Shown in pieces: positions 18,793 to 27,913 of a stretch of 64,000 nucleotides of DNA (the stretch's first letter is position 1; each line of letters opens with the position of its first letter). The DNA lies in contig NZ_CP082301.1 of assembly GCF_019880305.1 (NCBI RefSeq), positions 3,410,001 through 3,474,000 on the forward strand. The letters run 5' to 3'. Origin of the DNA: Streptomyces decoyicus (lineage in GTDB: Bacteria; Actinomycetota; Actinomycetes; Streptomycetales; Streptomycetaceae). The position numbers were made by a program, and so were the translations under genes. The notes beneath the pieces were generated by a model that had not been told where the DNA came from, did not search any database, and was given only the letters and a program-made list of their open reading frames with translations.

Positions 18793-19838
18793 CAGTGCTT
18801 CCTGAAGGCGACGTAGTCGGCGAGGGCGAGCAGGGGCGCCCGCTGCGCCTCCGTCAGCCCGAGGGCGTCGAGCTGCGCCACGGCGAGGCCGCGGTGCCGC
18901 TCGATCTCGCTCTCGGTCCAGGCGCGGCCGCCGGCCAGCTCGACCAGCTCGGCGGCGCGCCGGGCACCGTCCTCCGTCAGGGGGTCGGTGTCCGCGTAGA
19001 GCGCGGCCAGTTCCCCGGAGCCGGGCCGGCCGCTGTGGAGGGCGGCGACGACGGGAATGCTCTTCTTCTTGTTGTGCAGGTCCGAACGGACCGGCTTGCC
19101 GGTGACGGCCGGGTCGCCCCAGATGCCGAGCACGTCGTCGACCAGCTGGAACGCCATGCCCAGGTGCATGCCGAAGGCGCCGAAGCGGCGGCTGGTCCCC
19201 TCGGGCGCGCCGACGAGCCCCGCGCCCAGCGTGCAGGCGCAGCGCAGCAGCGCCGCGGTCTTCTGCTCGGAGACGGTGAGGGCCTCTTCCAGGGTCACCG
19301 TGGCGCGGCGCTCCAGCGCGAGGTCGGCCATCTGGCCCGCGGCCAGCTCGGCGATCGCGTCGATCAGGGCCTTGGTCGCCCAGCCCTGGTGGCCGGAGGC
19401 CTCGTCGAACATGCCGCAGGCGCGCGCCAGCAGGATGTCGCCCGCCAGGATCGCCGCGGGGGTGCCGAACTTGCTCCAGACGGTGGGCCGGCCGCGCCGC
19501 TCCAGATCGCGGTCCATGACGTCGTCGTGCAACAGCGAGAAGTTGTGGACCAGTTCGACGGCCGCGGCGCCGGGTACGGCCTGCTGGGCGTCGCCGCCGC
19601 AGGCCTCGGCGGCAAGGATGGTCAGTGCCGCCCGGATCATCTTGCCGCCGCTGTTCGCCGTGGGGCGTCCGCTGGTGTCCATCCAGCCGAAGTGGTAGGC
19701 GACGATGGGGCGGATGCGGTGGTCGAAGGTGTCGACGGTGGCCCGCAGGGCGGGTGTGACGAGGCCGGCGGCCCGCGAGGCGTTGCGGTGGGCCAGGTCG
19801 ACACTGCTCTCGAGGGGCTGGACTGTGTCAGCGTGCAC
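18792..19838 (-). CDS. ptmT4: Polyprenyl (geranylgeranyl) diphosphate synthase
   Basis: Trans-prenyltransferase of 348 residues. It has the first Asp-rich motif HDDVMD followed by RRGRPT, and the second [12 protein letters not shown]. Its product should be GGPP, the substrate of the ent-CPP synthase ptmT2. The start is GTG at 19838 after AGAGGAAG. It lies 56 bp downstream of the dioxygenase gene and heads the block ispH-ispG-dxs, so the leftward operon supplies precursors as well as tailoring. Confidence 0.9.
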   Translation of the reverse strand: MHADTVQPLESSVDLAHRNASRAAGLVTPALRATVDTFDHRIRPIVAYHFGWMDTSGRPTANSGGKMIRAALTILAAEACGGDAQQAVPGAAAVELVHNFSLLHDDVMDRDLERRGRPTVWSKFGTPAAILAGDILLARACGMFDEASGHQGWATKALIDAIAELAAGQMADLALERRATVTLEEALTVSEQKTAALLRCACTLGAGLVGAPEGTSRRFGAFGMHLGMAFQLVDDVLGIWGDPAVTGKPVRSDLHNKKKSIPVVAALHSGRPGSGELAALYADTDPLTEDGARRAAELVELAGGRAWTESEIERHRGLAVAQLDALGLTEAQRAPLLALADYVAFRKH

Positions 19839-19894
19839 TGAACTCTTCCTCTTGGTTCGGTCCGACAGAAAGGTGTGCGACAGCGCGACGCGGT

Positions 19895-20800
19895 CTACGC
19901 GGCGGTATTCTGCTGGTTCTTGAAATCGGCGTAACGCAGGGTCGGGCACTGCTCCCAAAACCCCTTCTCACCCAACGCCACCCGGCGCAGCGTCCGCCGG
20001 CCATTACCCTCCAGACCACCCCGGGCATGCTGAACCGCCAGGTTGTGCCAGACCACCACATCCCCCTGCTGCCAGGAATGCTCATACACCGCATCCTCGG
20101 CATACATCACCGAGAACAACTCCTCCAGCAGCCCGCGGCTCTCTTCATCCTCAAGGCCCACGATCCGCGTCGTCTGATTCGCATTCACCATCAACCCCGG
20201 CTCCCCCGACACCGGATGACGCCACACCACCGGATGCTCCGCCCGCGGCATGCCCTCCGCCACCGACAACCCCACATTCCGGCCGTCCAACGACACCGGC
20301 ATCGCGTTCTCACACACCAGGCCCGCAACCCGCGACCGCAAACCCGCCGGCAAACGCCCGTACGCCGCCGCCACATTCGCAAACCGCGTCGACGTCACAC
20401 ACCCCTCAACATCCTCAGCAAAAAGCGACACCGCCTCCAACGGCACCGCACAATGCCCCGTATCCGAATGGAAAGACAGCTCACTCGTCCCCAGCGCAGC
20501 CCCCTCCTTCACATTCGAAACAAACCCGATCCCCGAACCCTCCTCATGCAGCACCGGCCCCAAATGCCCCATGAACCGGATCTGCTCCTCCAACGAGAAG
20601 CCCTGACCCGAAAACACCAGCAGATGCCGCGCACGGAACAACTCCACCAACGCCGCCGCACACTCCGCACCCAACGGCGCCCGCAGATCCACCCCCTCGA
20701 CCCGCGCACCCCACCCCGCAGACGTCGGCTCCCACACCAGCCCAGCCACCAGCCAGCCCCCCAACACCACGAACGACAACAACAGTTGCGAGACTAGCAC
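19895..20800 (-). CDS. ptmO6: 2-Oxoglutarate-dependent dioxygenase (TauD family), copy 1
   Basis: Non-haem iron oxygenase. The Fe ligands are visible: HSD in SFHSDTGHC and the distal His with Arg in VQHARGG. PtmO3 and PtmO6 are known to be redundant C7 beta-hydroxylases of the ent-kauranol and ent-atiserene skeletons, and this window has two near-identical copies. They differ at one internal residue (Leu versus Val in RRVALGEKG) and at the C-terminus (ends NTAA here). The start is uncertain: the frame opens at GTG 20800, but its first 22 residues are hydrophobic and atypical. GTG at 20749, after a G-rich stretch, or at 20737 is more likely. Codons end in G and T more than in neighbouring genes. 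The symbol is given by position outside the cassette. Confidence 0.88.
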   Translation of the reverse strand: MLVSQLLLSFVVLGGWLVAGLVWEPTSAGWGARVEGVDLRAPLGAECAAALVELFRARHLLVFSGQGFSLEEQIRFMGHLGPVLHEEGSGIGFVSNVKEGAALGTSELSFHSDTGHCAVPLEAVSLFAEDVEGCVTSTRFANVAAAYGRLPAGLRSRVAGLVCENAMPVSLDGRNVGLSVAEGMPRAEHPVVWRHPVSGEPGLMVNANQTTRIVGLEDEESRGLLEELFSVMYAEDAVYEHSWQQGDVVVWHNLAVQHARGGLEGNGRRTLRRVALGEKGFWEQCPTLRYADFKNQQNTAA

Positions 20801-20825
20801 TCTAAGTTGGATTATATAAATGATT
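19900..20825. repeat. 926-bp direct repeat, copy 1 (dioxygenase gene plus promoter)
   Basis: Aligns with 25336-26261 at a constant offset of 5,436 bp. I count three base differences by eye, all in the first 260 bp. The repeat covers nearly all of the dioxygenase gene and 25 bp of AT-rich upstream DNA. Confidence 0.95.
20803..20819. promoter_or_regulatory. AT-rich promoter/operator-like element inside repeat copy 1
   Basis: TAAGTTGGATTATATAA matches 11 of 17 positions of TTAGTTAACTAATATAG from the palindrome at 37518-37539. An identical element lies at 26239-26255. It would give copy 1 and everything downstream (ptmT4 to ptmC) their own promoter after the cassette duplication. Confidence 0.35.
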
Positions 20826-21892
20826 TAGCGACCCAGCGCCGTGAGGCTCTCCAGCTCCGTGCAGGCGGTGCGGAACCGCTGGGTGACGGCGGCCAGTACC
20901 TCCGCCGGGTGGGAGCCCTCCGGGGTGGCGGCCCACATCAACAGGCCGTAGACCATCTGCGCCCGGTAGGCGTCCCACGCCCCGGCGAAGGACGGCGGCG
21001 CGGCGCCCCGGGCCGCGACCTCGTCCAGATAGCCGGCCAGCAGGTCCCGTTCGTGCGCCGCCCGGTCCCCGGGGCTCAGCGCCGAGGCGAGGAGGTAGGC
21101 CACATCGTGCGCCCAGTGCCCGCGGCGCGCGGCCTGCCAGTCCGCCAGCACGGGCCGCCCCCCGGGCGCGAACGCCAGATTGCCCGGATGCGGATCGCCG
21201 TGCAGCAGGGTGGGCTGCACCGCGTCGTCGAAGGCCGTCAGCCGCGCGAAGGCGGCCAGCCAGGACTCCGGCGCGGCCCGCTCCCCGGCCGGGCCGGCGC
21301 GGTCCGCCGCGGAGTAGACCGCCTCGGCCCCGCGCCGTGCATAGGCGTACGTCGCCGACCCCGCCGGGGCCGCACAGCGCCGCACCCACGACAGCGCACC
21401 CCGCCGCACCGGATCGCGGAACCCGGCGTGCAGCGCGGCGAGTTCGGACAGCACCCCCGCCACCGCATCGGGCGTGAGCAGCTGCCCCGCCGCACCCCAG
21501 TCGCAGCCGCGCGCCGTCAGGTCCTCCATCAGGAGGAAGAAGCGTCCGTCGTCGGGGCGGTACCCGGACGCGTACACGGCGGGCACCGCCACGGGGGCCG
21601 TCGGCAGCACCTCCTGGTACATCCGTACCTCGGTGACGTAGACACCCGCGGCCGCCATGACCTCGTGCAGCGGATGGGACAGCGAGGTCTTGACGAACAG
21701 CCTCTCCGGCAGCGCCGCGGCATCCGGGCCCGAGAAGCGGGCGGCCAGCGGGATACGGGTGGAGGTGCCCTGGTCGGTCGGCGCTACCCGCAGGCCGGTC
21801 ACCCGGATCCGGTGGCCGACCCCGCGCAGCGCCGCCTCCAGCCACCCCGCGTCGAGATCGGCGCGGACCCGCGGCACCTCGGCGCCGGTCAC
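20825..21892 (-). CDS. ptmR3: Aminoglycoside-phosphotransferase-like kinase, cassette gene
   Basis: Protein-kinase-fold phosphotransferase of 355 residues. The catalytic loop is LLHGDPHPGNLAF, the ATP-binding Lys is in LFVKTS, and the metal-binding motif is altered to ADWQ where DFD/DWE is usual. GTG at 21892 overlaps the P450 stop (GTGA). The TAA stop begins at 20825, the last base of the direct repeat. The substrate is unknown: phosphorylation of an antibiotic, a diterpene intermediate or a regulator are all possible. The symbol is from memory of the published cassette content and is less certain than the family. Confidence 0.75.
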   Translation of the reverse strand: MTGAEVPRVRADLDAGWLEAALRGVGHRIRVTGLRVAPTDQGTSTRIPLAARFSGPDAAALPERLFVKTSLSHPLHEVMAAAGVYVTEVRMYQEVLPTAPVAVPAVYASGYRPDDGRFFLLMEDLTARGCDWGAAGQLLTPDAVAGVLSELAALHAGFRDPVRRGALSWVRRCAAPAGSATYAYARRGAEAVYSAADRAGPAGERAAPESWLAAFARLTAFDDAVQPTLLHGDPHPGNLAFAPGGRPVLADWQAARRGHWAHDVAYLLASALSPGDRAAHERDLLAGYLDEVAARGAAPPSFAGAWDAYRAQMVYGLLMWAATPEGSHPAEVLAAVTQRFRTACTELESLTALGR

Positions 21893-23094
21893 CGGCCCGT
21901 GTCCCAGGTGACCGGCAGCCTGCGCACCCCGTAGTTCAGGGAGTCCTCGCACATCGGCACCTCTTCCGGCGGCACCGCGAGCCGGAGCGCGGGGCCGTGC
22001 GTGAACAGCGCCCGGAGGCCGGCCCGCAGCTGCTCGCGCGCCAGCTGCTGGCCGATGCACTGGTGGATGCCGTGCCCGAAGGCCAGATGCCCGGCCGGCG
22101 GGCGGCGGAGATCCAGGGTGTCGGGGTCGTCGAAGCGCCCCGGATCGCGGTTCGCGGAGAGCAGCGAGGCGACGACGACCTCACCGGCCTCGATGGTGCG
22201 CCCGCCCAGCTCGATGTCCTCCAGGGCGGCGCGCTCCCGGCCGAACTGCGGGATGGTGAGATAGCGCAGCAGCTCCTCGACGGCCGGCTCGGTGAGGCCG
22301 GGATCCGCCCGGAAGGCGGCCAGCTCCTCGGGGTGCCGCAGCAGGGCGAAGGCGCCGAGGGAGAGCATGTTGGCGGTGGTCTCGTGCCCCGCCACCAGGA
22401 TGCTCAGCCCGATGTTCGCCGTCTCCTCGTCCGTCAGCTCACCGTCCGCCGCCAGGTCCGCCAGCAGGTCGTGGGCGGGTGCGCCGCGTTTGGCCACGAC
22501 GAGGGTGCGGACATAGCCGGCGAGGGCGGCGACCGCGGCGTCCGACTCCTCGCGGGTGCTGTCCACCGACACCATGCTCGCGGTCCAGCTCTGGAACGCC
22601 GCCCGGTCCTCGTAGGGCACCCCCAGCAGTTCGCAGATCACCAGGGTCGGCACGGGCAGCGCGAAGATCTCCACCAGGTCGGCCGGCGGCCCGGCGCGGC
22701 GGAGGGCGTCCAGCCGGCCGGCGACGATGCGCTCGATGGCCGGTACCAGGGCGCGGACCCGGCGCACATGGAAGTGCCGGGCCAGCAGCCGCCGGTAGCG
22801 GGTGTGGTCGGGCGGGTCCATCCGCGCGAACATCCCCGGCGCCGGGGCGTCGCGGCGGCGCAGCTGGCTGGCGACGGGGGAGGTCACCAGGTCGCCGCGG
22901 GCGCTGAAGCGCGGGTCCGTCAGCACGGTGCGGACGTCGTCGTACCGGGTGACGAGCCAGCCGGCCGAGCCGTCGGGAAAGGCGAGCCGGCTGACCGGAT
23001 CGCTCCGGCGCAGCGCGGCGTACTCCTCGGGCGGGTCCAGCGGGCAGCGGCGCGCGCGGGGCAGCGGCGCGGGGTGCGAGGAGGCGTCGGTCAC
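21889..23094 (-). CDS. ptmO5: Cytochrome P450, cassette gene (platensimycin ether formation)
   Basis: Soluble bacterial P450 of 401 residues. I-helix LVAGHETTANM, ExxR in EELLRYL, and haem loop FGHGIHQCIG with the Cys ligand. PtmO5 is known to oxidise C11 of the ent-kauranol branch, leading to the tetrahydrofuran ether of platensimycin; position inside the repeat-flanked cassette with ptmT3 fits. The start is GTG at 23094 with AAAGGA upstream. Translationally coupled to the phosphotransferase gene. Confidence 0.88.
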   Translation of the reverse strand: MTDASSHPAPLPRARRCPLDPPEEYAALRRSDPVSRLAFPDGSAGWLVTRYDDVRTVLTDPRFSARGDLVTSPVASQLRRRDAPAPGMFARMDPPDHTRYRRLLARHFHVRRVRALVPAIERIVAGRLDALRRAGPPADLVEIFALPVPTLVICELLGVPYEDRAAFQSWTASMVSVDSTREESDAAVAALAGYVRTLVVAKRGAPAHDLLADLAADGELTDEETANIGLSILVAGHETTANMLSLGAFALLRHPEELAAFRADPGLTEPAVEELLRYLTIPQFGRERAALEDIELGGRTIEAGEVVVASLLSANRDPGRFDDPDTLDLRRPPAGHLAFGHGIHQCIGQQLAREQLRAGLRALFTHGPALRLAVPPEEVPMCEDSLNYGVRRLPVTWDTGR

Positions 23095-23223
23095 ATCGCG
23101 TCCTTTGATCGGGAGGGGACCGGACGGCGGCAAGCCGGGGTGAGCACCAGCCCCGTCACCCGCCCCGGGGGGCGGGGGCCCACGGCAGGCGTCGCGAGCG
23201 GGACGGGACGGTGCCAACACGCC

Positions 23224-24153
23224 CTAGCCGACGACCTGTTCGGCGTCCGGCAGATCGAATTGGAGGTCGTCGACGGTGTACAGGTCGATGGCGACCCTGA
23301 GGTTGTTCTCCAGCGCGGCGGCGGAGGCCGGGGCGCTGGGGTGCAGCTCGTCCAGGAGGAGGGCCTGCTCGTCGCGGTAGGCCTGGATGCGGTCGCGTAC
23401 GGCGTGCGGCGTCATACGGGTGCCGTCGCGGGCGACCAGCTGGACGACGTTCAAGGTGCCCTCTTCCGCGTCCTTGGCGCAGGTCCGCAGGTCGTTGGCG
23501 AGCCGGACCGCCCTCGACGCCGGGACGAGGGCCGCGTCGAGCCGCTCCTGTGCCGCGCTGTCCGGGTGCTCGCCCACGGTGATCAGCAGCGCCAGGGCCA
23601 CACTGCGGTAGTTGACGTGCCGGTAGGCCAGTTCGAGGAAGTCCTCCATGGTGGGCAGCGGCTCCACGCCCTCGGCGATCCGCCGGCTGAGCACCGCCTG
23701 GCGCACCCCCGCACGCACCCCGTCCACCAGCCGCAGCACGAACCGCTCCAGCAGCCCGCAGCAGCCGTCCCGGGCCCGCAGCTCCTCGACCAGTGCGGCG
23801 AGCGAGGTCTCGAAGAAGTCGCCGGGTCTCGCCTCGGCACGGCCGCCGCGGAGTACGGCGAGCACCCGCCGGCCGACGTCCTCGGGCCGGGTGCCGTAGT
23901 GCTCAAAGTCGTCGAGCCGGCCGTCGAGCAGATAGAGCCACAGGCTGTACTCGACGAGCAACGCATGGTCGGCGACGTCCAGTTCGGGGGCGATCACACA
24001 CACCGTGGCGGCGAGCGTGTCGTACACCTTGTCGCTCAGCTCCTGCTGGACGGGTCTCGCCCATTGGCGTGCCAGTGCCGCGGCCTCGATGGCCTTGGCC
24101 CGCACCGCCGGGTCCGCGCTGTCCAGTAAGTGGGAGACGAGCTTGTTGTTCAT
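23224..24153 (-). CDS. ptmT3: Type I diterpene synthase (ent-kauranol synthase), cassette gene
   Basis: Class I terpene cyclase of 309 residues with weak overall similarity to the family. The metal-binding motifs can be seen: LLDGRLDDFEH for the Asp-rich region and NDLRTCAKDAEEG for the NSE/DTE triad. PtmT3 converts ent-CPP to 16-hydroxy-ent-kaurane, the platensimycin skeleton, whereas ptmT1 makes the platencin skeleton. ATG at 24153 overlaps the stop of the acyl-CoA dehydrogenase gene (ATGA). Confidence 0.88.
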   Translation of the reverse strand: MNNKLVSHLLDSADPAVRAKAIEAAALARQWARPVQQELSDKVYDTLAATVCVIAPELDVADHALLVEYSLWLYLLDGRLDDFEHYGTRPEDVGRRVLAVLRGGRAEARPGDFFETSLAALVEELRARDGCCGLLERFVLRLVDGVRAGVRQAVLSRRIAEGVEPLPTMEDFLELAYRHVNYRSVALALLITVGEHPDSAAQERLDAALVPASRAVRLANDLRTCAKDAEEGTLNVVQLVARDGTRMTPHAVRDRIQAYRDEQALLLDELHPSAPASAAALENNLRVAIDLYTVDDLQFDLPDAEQVVG

Positions 24154-25316
24154 TCCTGCTTCCTCACGGTCGCCGATGTCAGCCCCAGCGAGCGCCCCAC
24201 GATCTCCTGCATGATCTCCGAGGTGCCGCCGAAGATCCGCTCAATGCGGTTGTCGCGCCAGATGCGCGCGATTTCGTACTCGTTGATGTATCCGTATCCA
24301 CCGAACAGCTGGACGCAGCGGTCGATGATCTGCCAGGCCGTCTCGGTGGTCCAGTACTTCGCCGCGGCGGCGTCGACCGCCGTGAGATGGCCCTCGACGA
24401 GCGCCATGATGCAGCCGTCGACATAGCTGCGGGCCGCGTCGAGCTTGGCCCGCATGTCGGCCAGCGCGAAGCGGTTGGCCTGGAACGTACCGATGGGCTG
24501 CCCGAACGCCGTGCGGGTCTTGGCGTACTCCAGGGCCAGTTCGAAGGCGCGCTGCGCGCCGCCCAGCGCGCTCACCGCGATGGCGATCCGCTCGGTGGGC
24601 AGGTTCTCCATCATGTACGCGAAGCCGCGGCCCTGCTCACCGAGGAGGTTCGCCGCCGGTACCCGTACGTCGTGGAAGAAGAGCTCCGCGGTGTCCTGCG
24701 CCTTCAGGCCGACCTTGTCCAGCCGGCGGCCGCGCTCGAAGCCGGGCATCCCGCGCTCGACGACCAGCAGGCTGATGCCCTTGTGGCGGGCGTCCGGGTC
24801 GGTCTTGCAGGCGACGATCACGAAATCCGCGAGGATGCCGTTGGTGATGAAGGTCTTCTGGCCGCTGAGCACATAGTGGTCGCCCTCGCGCCGGGCGGTG
24901 GTGCGCATCGCCGCCAGGTCCGACCCGGCGTCCGGCTCGGACAGGGCCAGTGCGCAGATGGTCCGCCCGGAGACGATCCCGGGGAGCCAGCGGTGTTGCT
25001 GTTCCCCGGTGAGGTGCGACAGGTAGGAGGGCAGGACGTCGTTCTGGAGCCCGAGTCCGATGCCCACCGTGCCGGTGGCCGCCATCTCCTCGGCCATGAT
25101 GGCGTTGTAGCGGAAGTCGCGGATCCCCTGTCCACCGAACTCCTCGGGGAATTCCCACCCGATGAGACCGGCCGCACCGGCCGCGCGCCAGGCCTCGCGG
25201 CTGACGATTCCGGCCCGCTCCCATTCCTCCGCGTGAGGCACGCACTCCTTGAGGTAATAGGCACGGGCGGTCTCCCGGAACTGCTCGTGCTCGGGGGTGA
25301 AGAGCGTGCGCCTCAT
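24150..25316 (-). CDS. ptmO4: Acyl-CoA dehydrogenase, cassette gene
   Basis: Flavoprotein of 388 residues in the long-chain acyl-CoA dehydrogenase group. It shows CALALSEPDAGSD, the FAD/substrate segment QKTFITNG, and the C-terminal QLFGGYGYINEY and FGGTSEIM. It probably introduces the alpha,beta double bond of an acyl-CoA formed after A-ring opening; PtmO4 has been described as a long-chain acyl-CoA dehydrogenase. ATG at 25316 shares one base with the stop of the upstream dioxygenase gene (TAATG). Confidence 0.9.
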   Translation of the reverse strand: MRRTLFTPEHEQFRETARAYYLKECVPHAEEWERAGIVSREAWRAAGAAGLIGWEFPEEFGGQGIRDFRYNAIMAEEMAATGTVGIGLGLQNDVLPSYLSHLTGEQQHRWLPGIVSGRTICALALSEPDAGSDLAAMRTTARREGDHYVLSGQKTFITNGILADFVIVACKTDPDARHKGISLLVVERGMPGFERGRRLDKVGLKAQDTAELFFHDVRVPAANLLGEQGRGFAYMMENLPTERIAIAVSALGGAQRAFELALEYAKTRTAFGQPIGTFQANRFALADMRAKLDAARSYVDGCIMALVEGHLTAVDAAAAKYWTTETAWQIIDRCVQLFGGYGYINEYEIARIWRDNRIERIFGGTSEIMQEIVGRSLGLTSATVRKQE

Positions 25317-26236
25317 TACGCGGTGGCCTTGTCCTCGGCGGTATTCTGCTGGTTTTTGAAATCGGCGTAACGCAGGGTCGGGCACTGCTCCCAAAACCCC
25401 TTCTCACCCACCGCCACCCGGCGCAGCGTCCGCCGGCCATTACCCTCCAGACCACCCCGGGCATGCTGAACCGCCAGGTTGTGCCAGACCACCACATCCC
25501 CCTGCTGCCAGGAATGCTCATACACCGCATCCTCGGCATACATCACCGAGAACAACTCCTCCAGCAGCCCGCGGCTCTCTTCATCCTCAAGGCCCACAAT
25601 CCGCGTCGTCTGATTCGCATTCACCATCAACCCCGGCTCCCCCGACACCGGATGACGCCACACCACCGGATGCTCCGCCCGCGGCATGCCCTCCGCCACC
25701 GACAACCCCACATTCCGGCCGTCCAACGACACCGGCATCGCGTTCTCACACACCAGGCCCGCAACCCGCGACCGCAAACCCGCCGGCAAACGCCCGTACG
25801 CCGCCGCCACATTCGCAAACCGCGTCGACGTCACACACCCCTCAACATCCTCAGCAAAAAGCGACACCGCCTCCAACGGCACCGCACAATGCCCCGTATC
25901 CGAATGGAAAGACAGCTCACTCGTCCCCAGCGCAGCCCCCTCCTTCACATTCGAAACAAACCCGATCCCCGAACCCTCCTCATGCAGCACCGGCCCCAAA
26001 TGCCCCATGAACCGGATCTGCTCCTCCAACGAGAAGCCCTGACCCGAAAACACCAGCAGATGCCGCGCACGGAACAACTCCACCAACGCCGCCGCACACT
26101 CCGCACCCAACGGCGCCCGCAGATCCACCCCCTCGACCCGCGCACCCCACCCCGCAGACGTCGGCTCCCACACCAGCCCAGCCACCAGCCAGCCCCCCAA
26201 CACCACGAACGACAACAACAGTTGCGAGACTAGCAC
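25316..26236 (-). CDS. ptmO3: 2-Oxoglutarate-dependent dioxygenase (TauD family), copy 2
   Basis: Near-identical to the gene at 19895-20800, with the same HSD and distal His/Arg iron and co-substrate motifs. Its C-terminus ends NTAEDKATA where the other ends NTAA, because the repeat stops just before. It is the first gene of the leftward operon, divergent from ptmT2 over about 75 bp. The start is uncertain as in copy 1 (GTG at 26236 opens the frame; 26185 or 26173 are better candidates). Known function of the pair: cryptic C7 beta-hydroxylation. Confidence 0.88.
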   Translation of the reverse strand: MLVSQLLLSFVVLGGWLVAGLVWEPTSAGWGARVEGVDLRAPLGAECAAALVELFRARHLLVFSGQGFSLEEQIRFMGHLGPVLHEEGSGIGFVSNVKEGAALGTSELSFHSDTGHCAVPLEAVSLFAEDVEGCVTSTRFANVAAAYGRLPAGLRSRVAGLVCENAMPVSLDGRNVGLSVAEGMPRAEHPVVWRHPVSGEPGLMVNANQTTRIVGLEDEESRGLLEELFSVMYAEDAVYEHSWQQGDVVVWHNLAVQHARGGLEGNGRRTLRRVAVGEKGFWEQCPTLRYADFKNQQNTAEDKATA

Positions 26237-26261
26237 TCTAAGTTGGATTATATAAATGATT
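25336..26261. repeat. 926-bp direct repeat, copy 2
   Basis: Partner of 19900-20825, same orientation. The right edge is abrupt: identity ends at 26261, then ptmT2 upstream DNA begins. Confidence 0.95.
26239..26255. promoter_or_regulatory. AT-rich element in the ptmO3/ptmT2 divergent promoter
   Basis: Same sequence as 20803-20819. It sits between the two main divergent operons and is the likeliest place for coordinated control of both. Confidence 0.4.
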
Positions 26262-26311
26262 CATCGATCGCCGCGTCGTCCGCCAGGCCGCCGCTCGACC
26301 AAGGGAGAGCC

Positions 26312-27913
26312 GTGCTCGAAGTTCCCGCTCAGCCCACGCCCGCCCCCCGCGAGGCCGAGGCGGCCGCGCTGCTCGCGGCGACCGTCGCAGACCCGTGGGG
26401 CCTGGTCGCTCCGTCGGTGTACGACACCGCCCGGCTGGTCTCCCTCGCCCCGTGGCTCGACGGCCACCGGGAGCGTCTCGGCTATCTGGTCGAGGAGCAG
26501 AACCAGGACGGCAGTTGGGGTGCTCCCGACGGGTACGGTCTGGTGCCCACGCTCAGTGCGGTGGAGGCGCTGCTGACCGAACTCGCCCGGACGGATTCCG
26601 GCGCGCCGCACCCGCCCCACGACGACCTCGCGGCGGCCTGCGCCGGCGGTCTGGGCGCCCTCCGGGACGGTCTGCTCACCGGTCCGGTGCCCGACACCAT
26701 CGGCGTCGAGTTCGTCGCGCCGTCCCTGCTCGCGGACATCAACACCCGGCTGGCCGCGCTGACCGAGCAGGCGCCCGGCAAGCTCGGGGCGTGGTCCGGC
26801 ACCACCCTGACGTCACCGGCGCCCGACCTGGACGGTGCGCTGCTGGCCGGCGTCCGGGAGATGACCGAGCAGGCGCCGCTGCCGGAGAAGCTGTGGCACA
26901 CCCTGGAGGCCGTCACCCGCGACGGCACCCGCGGCGCCCGGCCGCACGAGGGCGCACCGCCGCACAACGGCTCGGTCGGCTGCTCCCCCGCCGCCACCGC
27001 CGCCTGGCTGGGCGGCTCGCCCGATCCGGCCGCGCCGGGCGTCGCCTACCTCCGTGACGTCCAGGCGCGGTTCGGCGGGCCGGTGCCCTCCATCACCCCG
27101 ATCGTCTACTTCGAGCAGGCGTGGGTCCTCAACTCGCTGGCCGCCTCCGGCCTGCGCTACGAGGCCCCGGCCGCGCTCCTCGACAGCCTCGAAGCGGGTC
27201 TCACGGACGAGGGCATAGCCGCCGCCCCCGGTCTGCCGAGCGACTCCGACGACACCGCCGCCGTCCTCTTCGCCCTGGCGCAGCACGGCAGGACGCACCG
27301 CCCCGACAGCCTGATGCACTTCCGCCGGGACGGCTACTTCTCCTGCTTCGGCGTCGAGCGCACCCCTTCCACCAGCACCAACGCACACATCCTGGAGGCC
27401 CTCGGCCATCACGTCGCGGTGCGCCCCGACGACGCCGGACGCTATGGCGCGGAGATCCGGATGATCAGCGACTGGCTGCTGGACAACCAGCTGCCCGACG
27501 GCAGCTGGATGGACAAGTGGCACGCCTCGCCGTACTACGCCACGGCCTGCTGTGCGCTGGCGCTCGCCGAGTTCGGCGGCCCGTCCGCACGGGCCGCGGT
27601 CGACCGGGCCGCCGCGTGGGCGCTGGGGACCCAGCGCGCCGACGGCTCCTGGGGACGCTGGCAGGGCACCACGGAGGAGACCGCGTACATGGTGCAGCTC
27701 CTGATGCGTACCCGTACCCCCGCCGGCCCCGCGACCGTCGTCCGGTCGGCGGCCCGCGGCTGCGACGCGCTGCTGGCCCACGACGACCCGGCCTCCTACC
27801 CCGGGCTCTGGCACGACAAGGACATCTACGCGCCGGTGACCGTCATCCGGGCGGCGCGGCTCGCGGCCCTGGCACTCGGCGGCGCCGGGTCCGCCGCTTC
27901 CGGAGGTGCTTGA
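26312..27913 (+). CDS. ptmT2: ent-Copalyl diphosphate synthase (type II diterpene cyclase)
   Basis: Cyclase of 533 residues that protonates GGPP and forms ent-CPP, the shared precursor of both skeletons. The type II acid motif is DSDDTAAV (DxDD) in the middle of the protein, and QxxDGSWG-like repeats (QNQDGSWG, QRADGSWG) frame the beta/gamma alpha-barrel. No DDxxD, as expected. I chose GTG at 26312 because AGGGAG lies just upstream; an in-frame ATG at 26243 is within the promoter region. Stop overlaps the next ATG (TGATG). Confidence 0.93.
   Translation: MLEVPAQPTPAPREAEAAALLAATVADPWGLVAPSVYDTARLVSLAPWLDGHRERLGYLVEEQNQDGSWGAPDGYGLVPTLSAVEALLTELARTDSGAPHPPHDDLAAACAGGLGALRDGLLTGPVPDTIGVEFVAPSLLADINTRLAALTEQAPGKLGAWSGTTLTSPAPDLDGALLAGVREMTEQAPLPEKLWHTLEAVTRDGTRGARPHEGAPPHNGSVGCSPAATAAWLGGSPDPAAPGVAYLRDVQARFGGPVPSITPIVYFEQAWVLNSLAASGLRYEAPAALLDSLEAGLTDEGIAAAPGLPSDSDDTAAVLFALAQHGRTHRPDSLMHFRRDGYFSCFGVERTPSTSTNAHILEALGHHVAVRPDDAGRYGAEIRMISDWLLDNQLPDGSWMDKWHASPYYATACCALALAEFGGPSARAAVDRAAAWALGTQRADGSWGRWQGTTEETAYMVQLLMRTRTPAGPATVVRSAARGCDALLAHDDPASYPGLWHDKDIYAPVTVIRAARLAALALGGAGSAASGGA

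Larger units (their letters stand above)
19900..25335. other. Platensimycin cassette: 5,436-bp unit bounded by direct repeats
   Basis: One repeat copy plus the four genes between the repeats (phosphotransferase, P450, ptmT3, acyl-CoA dehydrogenase). The size agrees with the 5.4-kb fragment reported to distinguish platensimycin/platencin dual producers from platencin-only strains. No transposase, integrase or inverted terminal repeat is visible, so homologous recombination between repeats is the likely way in or out. Confidence 0.85.

Noticed and set aside
20027..20797. Long plus-strand open frames (256 codons) opposite both dioxygenase genes
   Set aside because: They are His/Arg/Gln-rich mirror translations of the minus-strand gene, repeated exactly because the gene is duplicated; no start signal.
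19900..26261. Insertion sequence or transposon as the origin of the cassette
   Set aside because: No transposase, terminal inverted repeats or target-site duplication; the repeats are a functional gene, so homologous recombination is enough.
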